Below are positions 1-9,194 of a stretch of 64,000 nucleotides of DNA, in pieces. This stretch comes from Bacteroidota bacterium (lineage in GTDB: Bacteria; Bacteroidota; Bacteroidia; Chitinophagales; Chitinophagaceae). The first letter of the stretch is position 1. The number at the start of each line of letters is the position of its first letter. The notes beneath the pieces were generated by a model. It was given only the letters and a program-made list of their open reading frames with translations. It made no database searches and was not told the DNA's origin. The DNA is taken from positions 38,352 to 102,351 of the forward strand of contig CANGUG010000013.1 in NCBI GenBank assembly GCA_947457075.1, in the 5' to 3' direction. Both the position numbers and the translations under genes were made by a program.

Positions 1-1661
1 TCTCGGCAGAGGAAGAAAAAAAAGTGGCGACCAATTCGGTATTGGTGATTGATTTGAATGAAGCTTTTCCTGAGCAATCCAAGGAAGATGCCTATAGTGA
101 ATTGCTCAGTAAGAAAAATGGAAAAATACCAAGCTTGTCAAATGTAGTTGCATTAATTAAACATGCGAAAAATGATGCAGCGATTAAAGGGATTTATATA
201 AAGTGTCAGCAAAATCCAAATGGGTTTGCTGCCTCTGAAGAAATAAGAAATGCCTTATTGGAATTTAAGTCATCCAAAAAATTTATTGTTGCATTTGGTG
301 AAACAATTTCGCAAAAAGGTTATTGGATAGCCAATGTGGCGGATGAAATTTTTGCCCATCCACAAGGTGGACTAGAGTGGGCAGGTTTTTCCTATGAAAC
401 TATGTTTTTAAAAGGGTTATTGGATAAGTTGGAAATTCAACCACAGGTTTTTTATGCGGGTAAATTCAAAAGTGCGACAGAGCCATTTAGATATTCTGAA
501 ATGTCTCCAGAAAATAAATTACAAACCAGTGTTTGGTTGAATGGAGTATATAATAGTTTTATCCAGGGCACTTCCTTACAAAGAAATATTAGTGAAGACA
601 GTTTAAAAATTTTATCAGACAAGGGGCTAATTCAAAATGGATTGGATGCTGTTCGCTATCATTTACTTGACGGATTGCGCTTTGATGATGAAGTTAAGTC
701 GGTAATAGCCAAAAAAGTAAAGGTTCAAAATCCAAAAGATATTTCATTTATCCGTTTATATGAATATGCCGCAAATGTTAGTCTCAATGAATTGGGTTCA
801 GGTAATATCGCTGTGGTTTATGCGGACGGTGACATTATAATGGGAAGGGGGGAAGACAATAGCATTGCAAGTGATCAATATAGGGCATTGTTGCAAGGTA
901 TTAGAAATGATGAATCAATTGATGCCGTGGTGTTAAGAGTGAATTCACCAGGTGGAAGCGCATTGGCCAGCGATATTATTTGGAGAGAAATTGAATTATT
1001 AAAAAAAGAAAAGCCAGTGGTGGTAAGTATGGGTAACTATGCAGCCTCAGGTGGTTATTATATTGCTTGTAATGCAGATTCTATTTTTGCAAATGCAAAC
1101 ACCATTACGGGTTCAATTGGTGTATTTTCAGTAATTCCTAATTTGGGTAATTTCATGAAAAACAAATTAGGCATCACTTTTGACGGAGTAAAAACCTCCA
1201 CCTATGCAGATATGCCTTCTACTTCAAGAGCTTTAAATGCAACCGAACAAAAATTCATACAATCAGGTGTAGATAGTATATATCTTGCTTTTAAAACGAA
1301 AGTGGCAAAAGGCCGAAAAAAATCGGTTGAATATATCGATTCCATCGCACAAGGACGTGTATGGATTGGTGCAGATGCGGTGAAGGTAGGTTTGGTGGAT
1401 CGCATCGGAGATTTAAATGCAGCAATTGCTTCTGCGGCGAAAATGGCTAAATTAAATGGGTATAATATAAAAAGCTATCCAGAAAAAAAGTCATTCATTG
1501 AAGACTTTATAGAGGGCTATGAGGATAAGATTAAATCCAAAGCAATTAAAGAAGAAATTGGTGTGGAAGAATGGGGATATTTGACTCAATTAAAATCAAT
1601 CAAACAAATGATGGGACAACCTCAAGCCCGTTTGCCTATATTTGTAGTCAATCATCCTTAA
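1..1661 (+). CDS. sppA: Signal peptide peptidase SppA, 67K type (5'-truncated)
   Basis: Membrane-bound serine protease that cleaves leftover signal peptides. The frame is open to the window edge: codons before the GTG at 24 encode SAEEEKK, which fits the linker after the missing N-terminal membrane anchor, so the gene starts upstream and 24 is not a real start. Two tandem S49 domains are visible. Counting from position 24, the lysine of GKFKSATEPF (K149) matches the catalytic Lys of E. coli SppA, and the serine of YAASGGYY (S342) matches the nucleophile; NSPGGS precedes it. The Ser-Lys dyad is complete. The ABC permease gene starts 4 bases after the stop, suggesting one transcript. Family call is secure; only the N-terminus is absent. 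Confidence 0.95.
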   Translation, partial: SAEEEKKVATNSVLVIDLNEAFPEQSKEDAYSELLSKKNGKIPSLSNVVALIKHAKNDAAIKGIYIKCQQNPNGFAASEEIRNALLEFKSSKKFIVAFGETISQKGYWIANVADEIFAHPQGGLEWAGFSYETMFLKGLLDKLEIQPQVFYAGKFKSATEPFRYSEMSPENKLQTSVWLNGVYNSFIQGTSLQRNISEDSLKILSDKGLIQNGLDAVRYHLLDGLRFDDEVKSVIAKKVKVQNPKDISFIRLYEYAANVSLNELGSGNIAVVYADGDIIMGRGEDNSIASDQYRALLQGIRNDESIDAVVLRVNSPGGSALASDIIWREIELLKKEKPVVVSMGNYAASGGYYIACNADSIFANANTITGSIGVFSVIPNLGNFMKNKLGITFDGVKTSTYADMPSTSRALNATEQKFIQSGVDSIYLAFKTKVAKGRKKSVEYIDSIAQGRVWIGADAVKVGLVDRIGDLNAAIASAAKMAKLNGYNIKSYPEKKSFIEDFIEGYEDKIKSKAIKEEIGVEEWGYLTQLKSIKQMMGQPQARLPIFVVNHP

Positions 1662-1665
1662 TAGT

Positions 1666-2769
1666 ATGCGTCCTTACAGTCAGATTAATGCAATGCTAGC
1701 AATTACAAAAGCTAGTTTGAAATCTACTTTCAGAAGTCCGTCGGCGGTAATATTCAGCATTGCTTTTCCCTTAATATTTATTTTGGTATTTGGGTTTTTA
1801 AGTAGTGGTGGTAATATTAATGTGAATGTTGCCATTGACAAGCATTCGGATACCACCAATGAGGTATATGCTGCAATCAAGCAAATTCCAGGATTAAAAT
1901 TTGTGTCTGGTGATTCTGCAAAAATTAAGGGAGAACTTTCAAAAGGTAGAATTACTGCACTTATCGATATTCAACAATCAGGAGATAGTTTAGTGCCCTA
2001 TACCATTCAGTTAACTAGTTCCGAAGCCGCGAATCCGCAAAATGTGCAACTAGTAAAGTCTATTTTGAATGCATTGATAGGAAAAATTAACGAAAAAAAA
2101 TATCCCCAGGCACCTACCGTTGCAACCATTAGCAACAATGTACAACAAGTGCCAGGAAGAGTATATAGAACAATTGATTTTATCCTGCCAGGCCAATTGG
2201 GGTTTTCCTTATTAAGTGCGGGGGTATTTGGGGTAGCATTTTTATTTTTCAATTTAAGACAACAGTTGGTCTTGAAGCGTTTTTATGCAACACCTATTCG
2301 AAGACTATATATCATTTTGGGCGAAGCATTGAGTAGGGTAACTTTTCAGTTAATTACAGCAGTAATCATTATTGGCATTGGTCATTTTGCTTTCAAATTT
2401 ACATTGGTGCATGGACTTAGTACATTTTTGAGTATCATGGCACTAAGTTTTATCGCACTGGTTTTATTTATGGGTTTTGGGTTTATTGTAAGTGGCGTGG
2501 CAAAGAATGAAAGTACCATTCCACCTTTGGCCAATTTATTTACTTTACCTCAGTTTTTATTAGCCGGTACTTTTTTCTCTATTGATAATTTTCCCAGTTG
2601 GATGCAACCTTTTTGTAAAATATTGCCCTTAACTCATTTTAACAATGCGATGCGTGACATTGCCTTTGAAGGGAATAGTTTAATGGATTCTTGGGGGGAT
2701 ATTTCGGTATTGTTAATTTGGATTGTAGTAGTGTATGCAGCTGCTTTTAAAATATTTAAATGGGAATAA
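1666..2769 (+). CDS. ABC-2 type transporter permease
   Basis: Membrane subunit of an ABC exporter. The topology is typical of ABC-2 permeases: one N-terminal membrane helix (about residues 25-45), a roughly 150-residue external segment, then about five C-terminal helices from residue 175 on. A GTFFSIDNFPSWMQPF stretch before the last helix is characteristic of the family. The start at 1666 lies 4 bases after the sppA stop; an in-frame ATG at 1693 (MLAITKASLK) is a reasonable alternative. No ATPase gene is next to it inside the window, so the partner is either upstream of the window or elsewhere. The substrate cannot be deduced. Confidence 0.85.
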   Translation: MRPYSQINAMLAITKASLKSTFRSPSAVIFSIAFPLIFILVFGFLSSGGNINVNVAIDKHSDTTNEVYAAIKQIPGLKFVSGDSAKIKGELSKGRITALIDIQQSGDSLVPYTIQLTSSEAANPQNVQLVKSILNALIGKINEKKYPQAPTVATISNNVQQVPGRVYRTIDFILPGQLGFSLLSAGVFGVAFLFFNLRQQLVLKRFYATPIRRLYIILGEALSRVTFQLITAVIIIGIGHFAFKFTLVHGLSTFLSIMALSFIALVLFMGFGFIVSGVAKNESTIPPLANLFTLPQFLLAGTFFSIDNFPSWMQPFCKILPLTHFNNAMRDIAFEGNSLMDSWGDISVLLIWIVVVYAAAFKIFKWE

Positions 2770-3261
2770 ATGCGTTTAATTAAATTAGGTGTTATTAGTT
2801 TTTTGGTATTAGCCATTTTGGTAACTGCCATTGCTAGCTTGTTCCCCTCTACGGTTATTGTGTCCAGAGCCATTGAAGTCAACGCAGGGGCAGATTCAAT
2901 AGCAAAATATTGTGGTGATTTAAATGGGTGGAAAGCTTGGATGAGTGATTTAAAACAAAATGAATCCGTTTGGAAAGACAATACAGTGTATATTGGAACA
3001 CAAACAATAAAAAAAACTGCAACTACTAATCATTCAGCCACATTTCAGTGGGTAGCAACCGGCCAACGTCCATATATAGTGAAAATTGAGTGGATTTTTT
3101 TGAAGCAGGGTATTTATGTAATTCACTGGTCCTTCGAACAACATGTGAAATGGTATCCCTGGGAAAAGTTTCAAACCTTGTTGAATGAAAAAGTATTAGG
3201 TGCTAAAATGGAAATGGAACTTGGCAATTTGCGTGATGTATTATTACAACAAAACAATTAA
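2770..3261 (+). CDS. SRPBCC (START-like) family protein with N-terminal membrane anchor
   Basis: A 163-residue protein with one N-terminal hydrophobic helix (about residues 7-27) and a soluble domain resembling the polyketide cyclase/SRPBCC fold: SRAIEVNA at the first strand, then a W-rich segment (GWKAWMSDLKQN), as seen in proteins annotated SRPBCC in Bacteroidota. The ATG directly abuts the stop of the ABC permease, so translational coupling in a sppA-permease-SRPBCC operon is likely. The ligand is unknown. The fold call rests on overall pattern, not on a diagnostic motif. Confidence 0.65.
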   Translation: MRLIKLGVISFLVLAILVTAIASLFPSTVIVSRAIEVNAGADSIAKYCGDLNGWKAWMSDLKQNESVWKDNTVYIGTQTIKKTATTNHSATFQWVATGQRPYIVKIEWIFLKQGIYVIHWSFEQHVKWYPWEKFQTLLNEKVLGAKMEMELGNLRDVLLQQNN

Positions 3262-3271
3262 TGTTTTTTAC

Positions 3272-4216
3272 TTACTTATCTTCCTGCTCCTTTAAAAATT
3301 GAATATTGCGTTGAATGCCTTTTAATTTGGACCTGAGTAAAGGTGATTTTTTAAATCGAGCTTTAAATGTGGTTTCTTCTATTTGTAACCAATCATCCGA
3401 TCGCATTTGTAATAAACCATTCAATGGTTTAAATTTTTTTTCATGGGTTGGTTGACTAAAACGGTTCCAAGGACAAACATCTTGGCATATATCACAGCCA
3501 AATGCCCATTCTTGATAAGGCCTTTCTGTTTCGATTACTTCTTTTTTTAGTTCAATGGTAAAATAACTGATACAGTGATTGGCTTCAATTGTTTTATTAG
3601 GGAGTATTGCCTGTGTAGGACAAGCATCAATACACTTGGTGCATGCGCCACAATAGTCTTTGGGTATAGGGTCGTCATAGATCAATGCCAAATCAATGAT
3701 AAGTGTCGCAATAAAAAAGAATGACCCTGATTTAGGTCGTATTAGGTTGCCATTTTTCCCAATCCAACCTGCGCCCGATAGTTGTGCCCAGGATCTTTCC
3801 AAAACAGGTGCAGAGTCCACAAAGCCACGTCCTTCAATAGGGCCAATCATAGCACGCATCGTATCCAAAAACTCAAATAATTGTTGTCGAATTACTTCAT
3901 GATAATCCTCGCCATAAGCATATTTTGCAATTTTTGCCTCCTGTGATTTACCTGCGTTTAAATTTTCTTGACTAGGGTAGTAATTCTTTAAAAAAGTAAT
4001 TACAGATTTTGCTCCTGGTACGAGTTTACGTGGGTCGGTTCTTAAATCAAAATGATTTTCCATATAAGACATATCACCATGATATCCTTTGTTAAGCCAC
4101 GACTCAAGTCGCAAAGCATCCTCGGTTAATTCTTTGGCTTTGGCAATACCACAGTAATCAAAGCCCATTTGGGCTGCTAGCTCTTTTACAAAAACGGTAT
4201 TTGAGAATTCATTCAC
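3272..4216 (-). CDS. queG: Epoxyqueuosine reductase QueG
   Basis: Cobalamin-dependent iron-sulfur enzyme that reduces epoxyqueuosine to queuosine in tRNA wobble positions. Aspartate D134 in GRGFVDSAPVLE matches the catalytic Asp of E. coli QueG at the same number. Two 4Fe-4S clusters are encoded: C189/C192/C195/C199 (CGACTKCIDACP) with C215, and C241/C244/C248 (GCDICQDVCPW). At 314 residues it is the short form, without the C-terminal HEAT-like extension. The start codon is GTG; an ATG 4 bases further on is out of frame. A TATTTTTA -7-like element ends 4 bases before this GTG. Convergent with the SRPBCC gene and divergent from clpB. Confidence 0.95.
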   Translation of the reverse strand: MNEFSNTVFVKELAAQMGFDYCGIAKAKELTEDALRLESWLNKGYHGDMSYMENHFDLRTDPRKLVPGAKSVITFLKNYYPSQENLNAGKSQEAKIAKYAYGEDYHEVIRQQLFEFLDTMRAMIGPIEGRGFVDSAPVLERSWAQLSGAGWIGKNGNLIRPKSGSFFFIATLIIDLALIYDDPIPKDYCGACTKCIDACPTQAILPNKTIEANHCISYFTIELKKEVIETERPYQEWAFGCDICQDVCPWNRFSQPTHEKKFKPLNGLLQMRSDDWLQIEETTFKARFKKSPLLRSKLKGIQRNIQFLKEQEDK

Positions 4217-4220
4217 ACTG

Positions 4221-4228
4221 TAAAAATA
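4221..4228 (-). promoter_or_regulatory. -7-like element of queG
   Basis: TATTTTTA on the minus strand matches the Bacteroidota -7 consensus TAnnTTTG at all but the last base. It ends 4 bases before the queG GTG, implying a leaderless or nearly leaderless mRNA. No convincing -33 TTTG was seen. Confidence 0.4.
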
Positions 4229-4348
4229 GCAGAAAAACCCAGATGCGACTGACTTTTATTCCGTTTTGCTTCTATAATAATGACATTATAACTTATATCA
4301 TAGATTGGCGTTTGTTTTGAGCATAGTTTATTATAAATCAATACAATT

Positions 4349-6952
4349 ATGAATTTAAATCAATATACCATTAAAGCGCAGGAAGCCATACAGGCTGCGC
4401 AGCAATTGGCTTATAATAATAGCAATGCTTCTATTGAAACGATCCATTTATTAAAAGCAATTTTATTAGATAAGGATAGTTCCACTGAATTTCTATTAAA
4501 AAAGAACAATGTAAACCCCAATTTAGTATTGCAAAAAACAGCGGAAATGATACCTGTTTTAGCAAAACAGTCAACTGGAGAACCTGCGTCAAATGTGAGT
4601 AGAGACTTCAATGCAGTGCTATTAAAATCGAATGCTGCTTTAAAAACTTTTGGGGATGAATTTGTTACAGTAGAACATTTATTGATTGCCCTATTGCAAG
4701 TGAATGATACTGCAGGAAAAATTTTAAAAGATGCAGGCCTTACGGAAAAAGGATTGGTTGCTGCTATCAAAGAATTACGCAAAGGAGCAACTGTAAATTC
4801 TGCAACACAGGAGACGCAATTTCAGGCTTTATCCAAATATGCAAAAAATTTAAATGAATTAGCCAACAAAGGAAAATTGGATCCGGTCATTGGACGAGAT
4901 GAAGAAATAAGAAGGACTTTGCATATCCTTTCCCGCAGAAGTAAAAACAATCCCATTTTAGTAGGGGAACCTGGTGTAGGTAAAACCGCCATAGCCGAAG
5001 GATTGGCGATGCGTATTGTCAATGGGGATGTACCAGATAATTTAAAAAGTAAAATTATTTATGCACTAGACATGGGTCAATTAATTGCGGGTGCAAAATA
5101 TAAAGGCGAGTTTGAGGAAAGATTAAAAGGAGTAGTAAAAGAAGTGGCTGATAGTGAGGGGGAGGTAATTTTATTTATTGACGAGATTCATACTTTGGTG
5201 GGCGCTGGAGGGGGAGAAGGAGCGATGGATGCTGCCAATATTTTAAAGCCAGCATTGGCAAGAGGGGAGTTAAGGGCCATTGGCGCAACCACCTTGGCAG
5301 AGTATCAAAAGTTTTTTGAAAAAGACAAAGCATTAGAGCGTCGCTTTCAAAAAGTAATGATTGACGAACCTACTAAAGAAGATGCTATTTCTATTTTAAG
5401 GGGCTTAAAGGAACGTTATGAAACCCATCATCATGTTCGGATTAAAGATGAAGCGATTATTGCTGCCGTTGAATTATCAACTAGGTATATTACAGATCGT
5501 TTCCTGCCTGACAAAGCCATTGACTTAATTGACGAGAGTGCCGCAAAATTGCGTTTAGAAATGAATTCCATGCCAGAGGAGTTAGATACTTTAATGCGTC
5601 AAATTAGGCAGTTGGAAATTGAGCGGGAAGCCATTAAAAGAGAGAATAATCCAGATCAGTTAAAAGCATTGAATATTGAAATAAGTAATTTAACTGTTCA
5701 GCAGGATACCTTAAAAGCGAAATGGATTTCAGAAAAAGAGATGGTTGATAAAGTACAAAAAGCTAAATCGGATATTGAAAAACTAAAACAAGAGGCCGAG
5801 GTAGCTGAACGTAATGGAGATTATGGCAAAGTTGCCGAAATTAGGTATGGTAAAGTAAAAGAACAGGAAGCCATTTTAGAAAGTCTCACCAATGCATTAC
5901 AGGAGTTGGGGGCAAATGAACATCGATTAATGAAAGAGGAAGTAGATGCCGAAGATATTGCCGAAAATGTGGCAAAGGCAACAGGCATTCCAGTTAGTAA
6001 AATGATGCAATCAGAAAGAGAAAAGCTTTTACAATTGGAGGAGGAATTGCATAAAAGGGTCATTGGGCAGGAAGAGGCAATTACTGCAGTATCGGATGCT
6101 ATTCGAAGAAGTAGGGCTGGATTACAGGATCCCAAAAAGCCTATTGGGTCATTTATATTTTTAGGAACGACAGGGGTAGGTAAAACAGAATTAGCGAAAG
6201 CATTGGCTGAGTACTTATTTGATGATGATTCACTGATGACGAGAATTGATATGAGTGAGTACCAGGAAAAACATGCTGTATCCAGATTGGTAGGAGCGCC
6301 TCCCGGTTATGTAGGGTATGATGAAGGCGGACAACTTACTGAAGCAGTGCGTCGTAAACCCTATAGTGTGGTATTGTTGGATGAAATTGAAAAAGCACAT
6401 CCTGATGTTTGGAACATTTTATTACAAGTATTGGACGATGGTCATTTAACGGATAATAAAGGAAGGACGGTGAATTTTAAAAACACCATTATTATTATGA
6501 CTTCTAATATTGGAAGCCATCTTATTCAGGAGGCCTTTGAAGGGGTAACTGAAAAAAATATAGAAGCAAAAATGGAGCAATCAAAGTCGGAGGTAATGAC
6601 TTTGTTAAAACAAACCATTCGACCAGAATTTTTAAATAGAGTGGATGAAGTAATCATGTTTGCTCCTTTATTGCAAAAACAGATGGCTTCGATTGTAAAA
6701 ATTCAATTAAATAATTTAAAGCATTTGGTTGCAGAAAATGGAATGCAAATTGAATTTAGTGATTACCTGATTGAATTTTTATCAGAACAAGGCTTTGATA
6801 TGCAGTTTGGTGCAAGGCCATTAAAAAGATTAATTCAAAAAATGGTAGTAAATGAATTAAGTAAGAAAATTTTGAGTGGAGAAATAGATAAAAGCAAAAA
6901 AGTATTAATTGATATTTTTGATGGCTTGATGGTATTTAGAAACGAAGCATAA
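4349..6952 (+). CDS. clpB: ATP-dependent chaperone ClpB
   Basis: Hexameric AAA+ disaggregase that works with DnaK to rescue aggregated proteins in the cytoplasm. The 867 residues have the full ClpB order: N domain (1-145), first AAA+ module with Walker A GEPGVGKT at 206-213 and FIDEIH as Walker B, the coiled-coil M domain (about 405-525, rich in E, K, L and Q), second AAA+ module with Walker A GTTGVGKT near 606-613 and [14 protein letters not shown], and a C-terminal D2-small domain. The M domain separates it from ClpA and ClpC. It is monocistronic: queG is divergent and a strong terminator follows at 6989. No heat-shock-specific operator was recognised upstream. Confidence 0.98.
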   Translation: MNLNQYTIKAQEAIQAAQQLAYNNSNASIETIHLLKAILLDKDSSTEFLLKKNNVNPNLVLQKTAEMIPVLAKQSTGEPASNVSRDFNAVLLKSNAALKTFGDEFVTVEHLLIALLQVNDTAGKILKDAGLTEKGLVAAIKELRKGATVNSATQETQFQALSKYAKNLNELANKGKLDPVIGRDEEIRRTLHILSRRSKNNPILVGEPGVGKTAIAEGLAMRIVNGDVPDNLKSKIIYALDMGQLIAGAKYKGEFEERLKGVVKEVADSEGEVILFIDEIHTLVGAGGGEGAMDAANILKPALARGELRAIGATTLAEYQKFFEKDKALERRFQKVMIDEPTKEDAISILRGLKERYETHHHVRIKDEAIIAAVELSTRYITDRFLPDKAIDLIDESAAKLRLEMNSMPEELDTLMRQIRQLEIEREAIKRENNPDQLKALNIEISNLTVQQDTLKAKWISEKEMVDKVQKAKSDIEKLKQEAEVAERNGDYGKVAEIRYGKVKEQEAILESLTNALQELGANEHRLMKEEVDAEDIAENVAKATGIPVSKMMQSEREKLLQLEEELHKRVIGQEEAITAVSDAIRRSRAGLQDPKKPIGSFIFLGTTGVGKTELAKALAEYLFDDDSLMTRIDMSEYQEKHAVSRLVGAPPGYVGYDEGGQLTEAVRRKPYSVVLLDEIEKAHPDVWNILLQVLDDGHLTDNKGRTVNFKNTIIIMTSNIGSHLIQEAFEGVTEKNIEAKMEQSKSEVMTLLKQTIRPEFLNRVDEVIMFAPLLQKQMASIVKIQLNNLKHLVAENGMQIEFSDYLIEFLSEQGFDMQFGARPLKRLIQKMVVNELSKKILSGEIDKSKKVLIDIFDGLMVFRNEA

Positions 6953-6988
6953 ATGATTTTTTAATTGAATACAATTGAAAATTTAATT

Positions 6989-7018
6989 AGCCCCTGCCAT
7001 TCATGGAAGGGGCTTTTT
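6989..7018 (+). terminator. Rho-independent terminator after clpB
   Basis: AGCCCCT (6989-6995) pairs with AGGGGCT (7008-7014), with an inner CCAT/ATGG helix, followed by five T. It lies 36 bases after the clpB stop. Confidence 0.88.
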
Positions 7019-7037
7019 GCTGTATATTTACGTAATT

Positions 7038-8303
7038 ATGGCAAGGACTAACCGAAAAGCAGCAGTTGGATTTATATTTCTAACTTTATTGATTGATGTA
7101 ATTGGATTGGGTATTATTATTCCAGTAATGCCTCAGTTAATTAAACATTTGATTGGGACCGATGATATGAGCAAGGTGTCTATCTATGCTGGTTGGATGA
7201 CTTTTTTATATGCCACAATGCAATTTTTATTTTCTCCAATCATTGGAAGTTTAAGTGATAAATATGGACGACGTCCTGTATTGCTTTTTTCATTATTAGG
7301 CTTTGGGATTGATTATTTGTTTCTAGCTTTTTCACCCTCCATTTGGTTTTTATTTGTTGGTCGAACTATTTCTGGTATAACAGGTGCAAGCATGACTACC
7401 GCTTCGGCATATATAGCAGATGTGAGTGATGATACCAATCGCGCGCAAAATTTTGGAATGATAGGTGCAGCTTTTGGGGTTGGCTTTATTATTGGCCCCA
7501 TGCTGGGTGGGTTTTTGGGTGAATTAAGCCCTAAGTTGCCTTTTCTTGTTGCTGCTGGCTTGGCCTTATTAAATGCCTTGTATGGTTATTTTGTTTTGCC
7601 GGAGTCATTGGGCCTTGAACATAGAAGAGCTTTTGATATTAAAAGAGCTAATCCACTAGGGGCTTTGGGGCATTTAAGAAAATATCCCGCCGTTTCTGGA
7701 TTAATTGTTTCATTGGTGTTTATATACATTGCATCACATGCTGTTCAAAGCAATTGGAGTTTTGCCAATATTGAGAAATTCCATTGGAGTCCAAAAATAA
7801 TTGGGTTTTCCCTTGGCGTGGTAGGTTTATTAGTAGGACTTGTACAAGGATTGCTTATTAGGGTCATTAATCCAAAATTGGGTAACGAAAAAAGTGTGTA
7901 TGTGGGGATTGCTTTGTACGCAATAGGTTTATTTTTATTTGCATTTGGTACTTCCTCCTTTATTAAGGATTCCTCGGGTTGGGTAATGTTTGTATTTTTA
8001 ATTCCTTATTGCCTTGGAGGTATTTCTGGCCCTGCATTGCAATCATTAATATCTGTTCATGTTCCTAAAAATGAACAAGGTGAATTGCAAGGGTCTTTAA
8101 CCAGTATCATCAGTGTCACTTCCATTGTTGGGCCCTTGCTAATGACAGGCTTGTTTTCCTATTTTACAAATCCAAAACATGGTTTTTATTTCCCAGGAGT
8201 TTCTTTCCTGATGGGGGCTATTTTGATGCTTTTCAGTGCAATTACAGCGTATAATGTATTGAAAGGCGATCCAGTAGTTAAAGCGCATGAACCTAAAGGG
8301 TAG
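7038..8303 (+). CDS. MFS transporter, TetA-like (TCR/Tet family)
   Basis: Proton-coupled export permease of the inner membrane, 421 residues with about 12 hydrophobic helices. The loop 2-3 motif A, GSLSDKYGRRP (residues 70-80), is followed by a second arginine/glycine motif GRTISGITGAS in helix 4, as in tetracycline/multidrug exporters. The ATG at 7038 was chosen because an in-frame TTG at 7017 falls in the T-tract of the clpB terminator. Similarity to TetA does not by itself show tetracycline resistance; chromosomal Bacteroidota copies are usually of unknown substrate. Nothing adjacent points to a drug-resistance island. Confidence 0.85.
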   Translation: MARTNRKAAVGFIFLTLLIDVIGLGIIIPVMPQLIKHLIGTDDMSKVSIYAGWMTFLYATMQFLFSPIIGSLSDKYGRRPVLLFSLLGFGIDYLFLAFSPSIWFLFVGRTISGITGASMTTASAYIADVSDDTNRAQNFGMIGAAFGVGFIIGPMLGGFLGELSPKLPFLVAAGLALLNALYGYFVLPESLGLEHRRAFDIKRANPLGALGHLRKYPAVSGLIVSLVFIYIASHAVQSNWSFANIEKFHWSPKIIGFSLGVVGLLVGLVQGLLIRVINPKLGNEKSVYVGIALYAIGLFLFAFGTSSFIKDSSGWVMFVFLIPYCLGGISGPALQSLISVHVPKNEQGELQGSLTSIISVTSIVGPLLMTGLFSYFTNPKHGFYFPGVSFLMGAILMLFSAITAYNVLKGDPVVKAHEPKG

Positions 8304-8331
8304 TTTTGCCCAATTAATGCCCTGAGGTTGT

Positions 8332-8339
8332 TATATTTG
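8332..8339 (+). promoter_or_regulatory. -7 promoter element of the PNP gene
   Basis: TATATTTG matches TAnnTTTG exactly. TTTG at 8305-8308 is a possible -33 element with a somewhat long spacer of 23 bases. The element overlaps the GTG at 8339, which argues that translation begins at 8360 instead. Confidence 0.6.
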
Positions 8340-8359
8340 TGTCCAAATTAAAGCATAGT

Positions 8360-9184
8360 ATGACGCAATTAATGACACAACTTCACGAGACAGCTAACTT
8401 TATTAAATCCAAAGTAAATGATACTGCTACAACAGCTATTATTTTAGGAAGCGGTTTAGGCAATTTAGCCACAAATATTCAAGTTGATTTTGAACTTCCT
8501 TATTCTTCGATTCCACATTTTCCTGTGAGTACAGTGGAAGGACATAAAGGACGTTTAATTCTTGGAAAATTAAATGGTAAAAAAGTTTGGGTGATGGAAG
8601 GTCGTTTTCATTTTTATGAAGGATATACATCCGAGCAAGTAGTTTATCCAGTAAGAGTGTTAAGATTATTAGGCGTTGAAAATTTATTATTATCGAATGC
8701 GGCGGGCGGAGTGAATCCCAATTATGCAGTAGGGGATTTGATGATTCTAAAAGATCAAATTAGTTTATTTACTATTAATCCATTAATTGGGAAAAATGAA
8801 GATGCCTTAGGGACTCGTTTCCCAGACATGAGTGAGCCCTATGCCAATTTGTTTATTCAAAAAGCAAAAGAGATTGCAATAGCCCATAATATACATTTAC
8901 ATGAGGGGGTTTATGTTGGAGTAACTGGTCCTACTTTTGAAACAAGGGCGGAATACAAATTAATCAAAGCAGTTGGAGGCGATGTGGTTGGAATGAGTAC
9001 TGTACAAGAAAATATTGCAGCAGTGCATTGTGGGATGAAGGTTTTTGCTATTAGTGTAGTGACCGATTTGGGTATACGCGAGGATAATAATGTAATTACG
9101 CATCAAGAAGTGCTAGAGGCAGCAAATGCGGCCGAGCCTAAATTAACTTTAATTTTTAGCGAGCTAGTAAAAGAGATCGCCTAA
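8360..9184 (+). CDS. Purine-nucleoside phosphorylase
   Basis: Phosphorolysis of purine (deoxy)nucleosides to base and (deoxy)ribose-1-phosphate in purine salvage. It has the trimeric PNP (PNP I / MTAP family) signatures: IILGSGLGNLA near the N-terminus (phosphate-binding Ser), HFPVSTVEGHKGRL, MEGRFHFYEGY, and the substrate-recognition stretch LSNAAGGVN, with VTGPTFETRAEY and GMSTVQE further on. The 274 residues are normal for the family. The ATG at 8360 is preferred over a GTG at 8339 because the latter is inside the -7 element; ATG 8372 is also possible. The porin-like gene follows after 10 bases, so the two are probably cotranscribed. Confidence 0.93.
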   Translation: MTQLMTQLHETANFIKSKVNDTATTAIILGSGLGNLATNIQVDFELPYSSIPHFPVSTVEGHKGRLILGKLNGKKVWVMEGRFHFYEGYTSEQVVYPVRVLRLLGVENLLLSNAAGGVNPNYAVGDLMILKDQISLFTINPLIGKNEDALGTRFPDMSEPYANLFIQKAKEIAIAHNIHLHEGVYVGVTGPTFETRAEYKLIKAVGGDVVGMSTVQENIAAVHCGMKVFAISVVTDLGIREDNNVITHQEVLEAANAAEPKLTLIFSELVKEIA

Positions 9185-9194
9185 AAAATTTACT

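Noticed and set aside
7038..8303. Tetracycline resistance gene
   Set aside because: TetA-like motifs are shared by many exporters, and there is no TetR-type regulator or mobile context.
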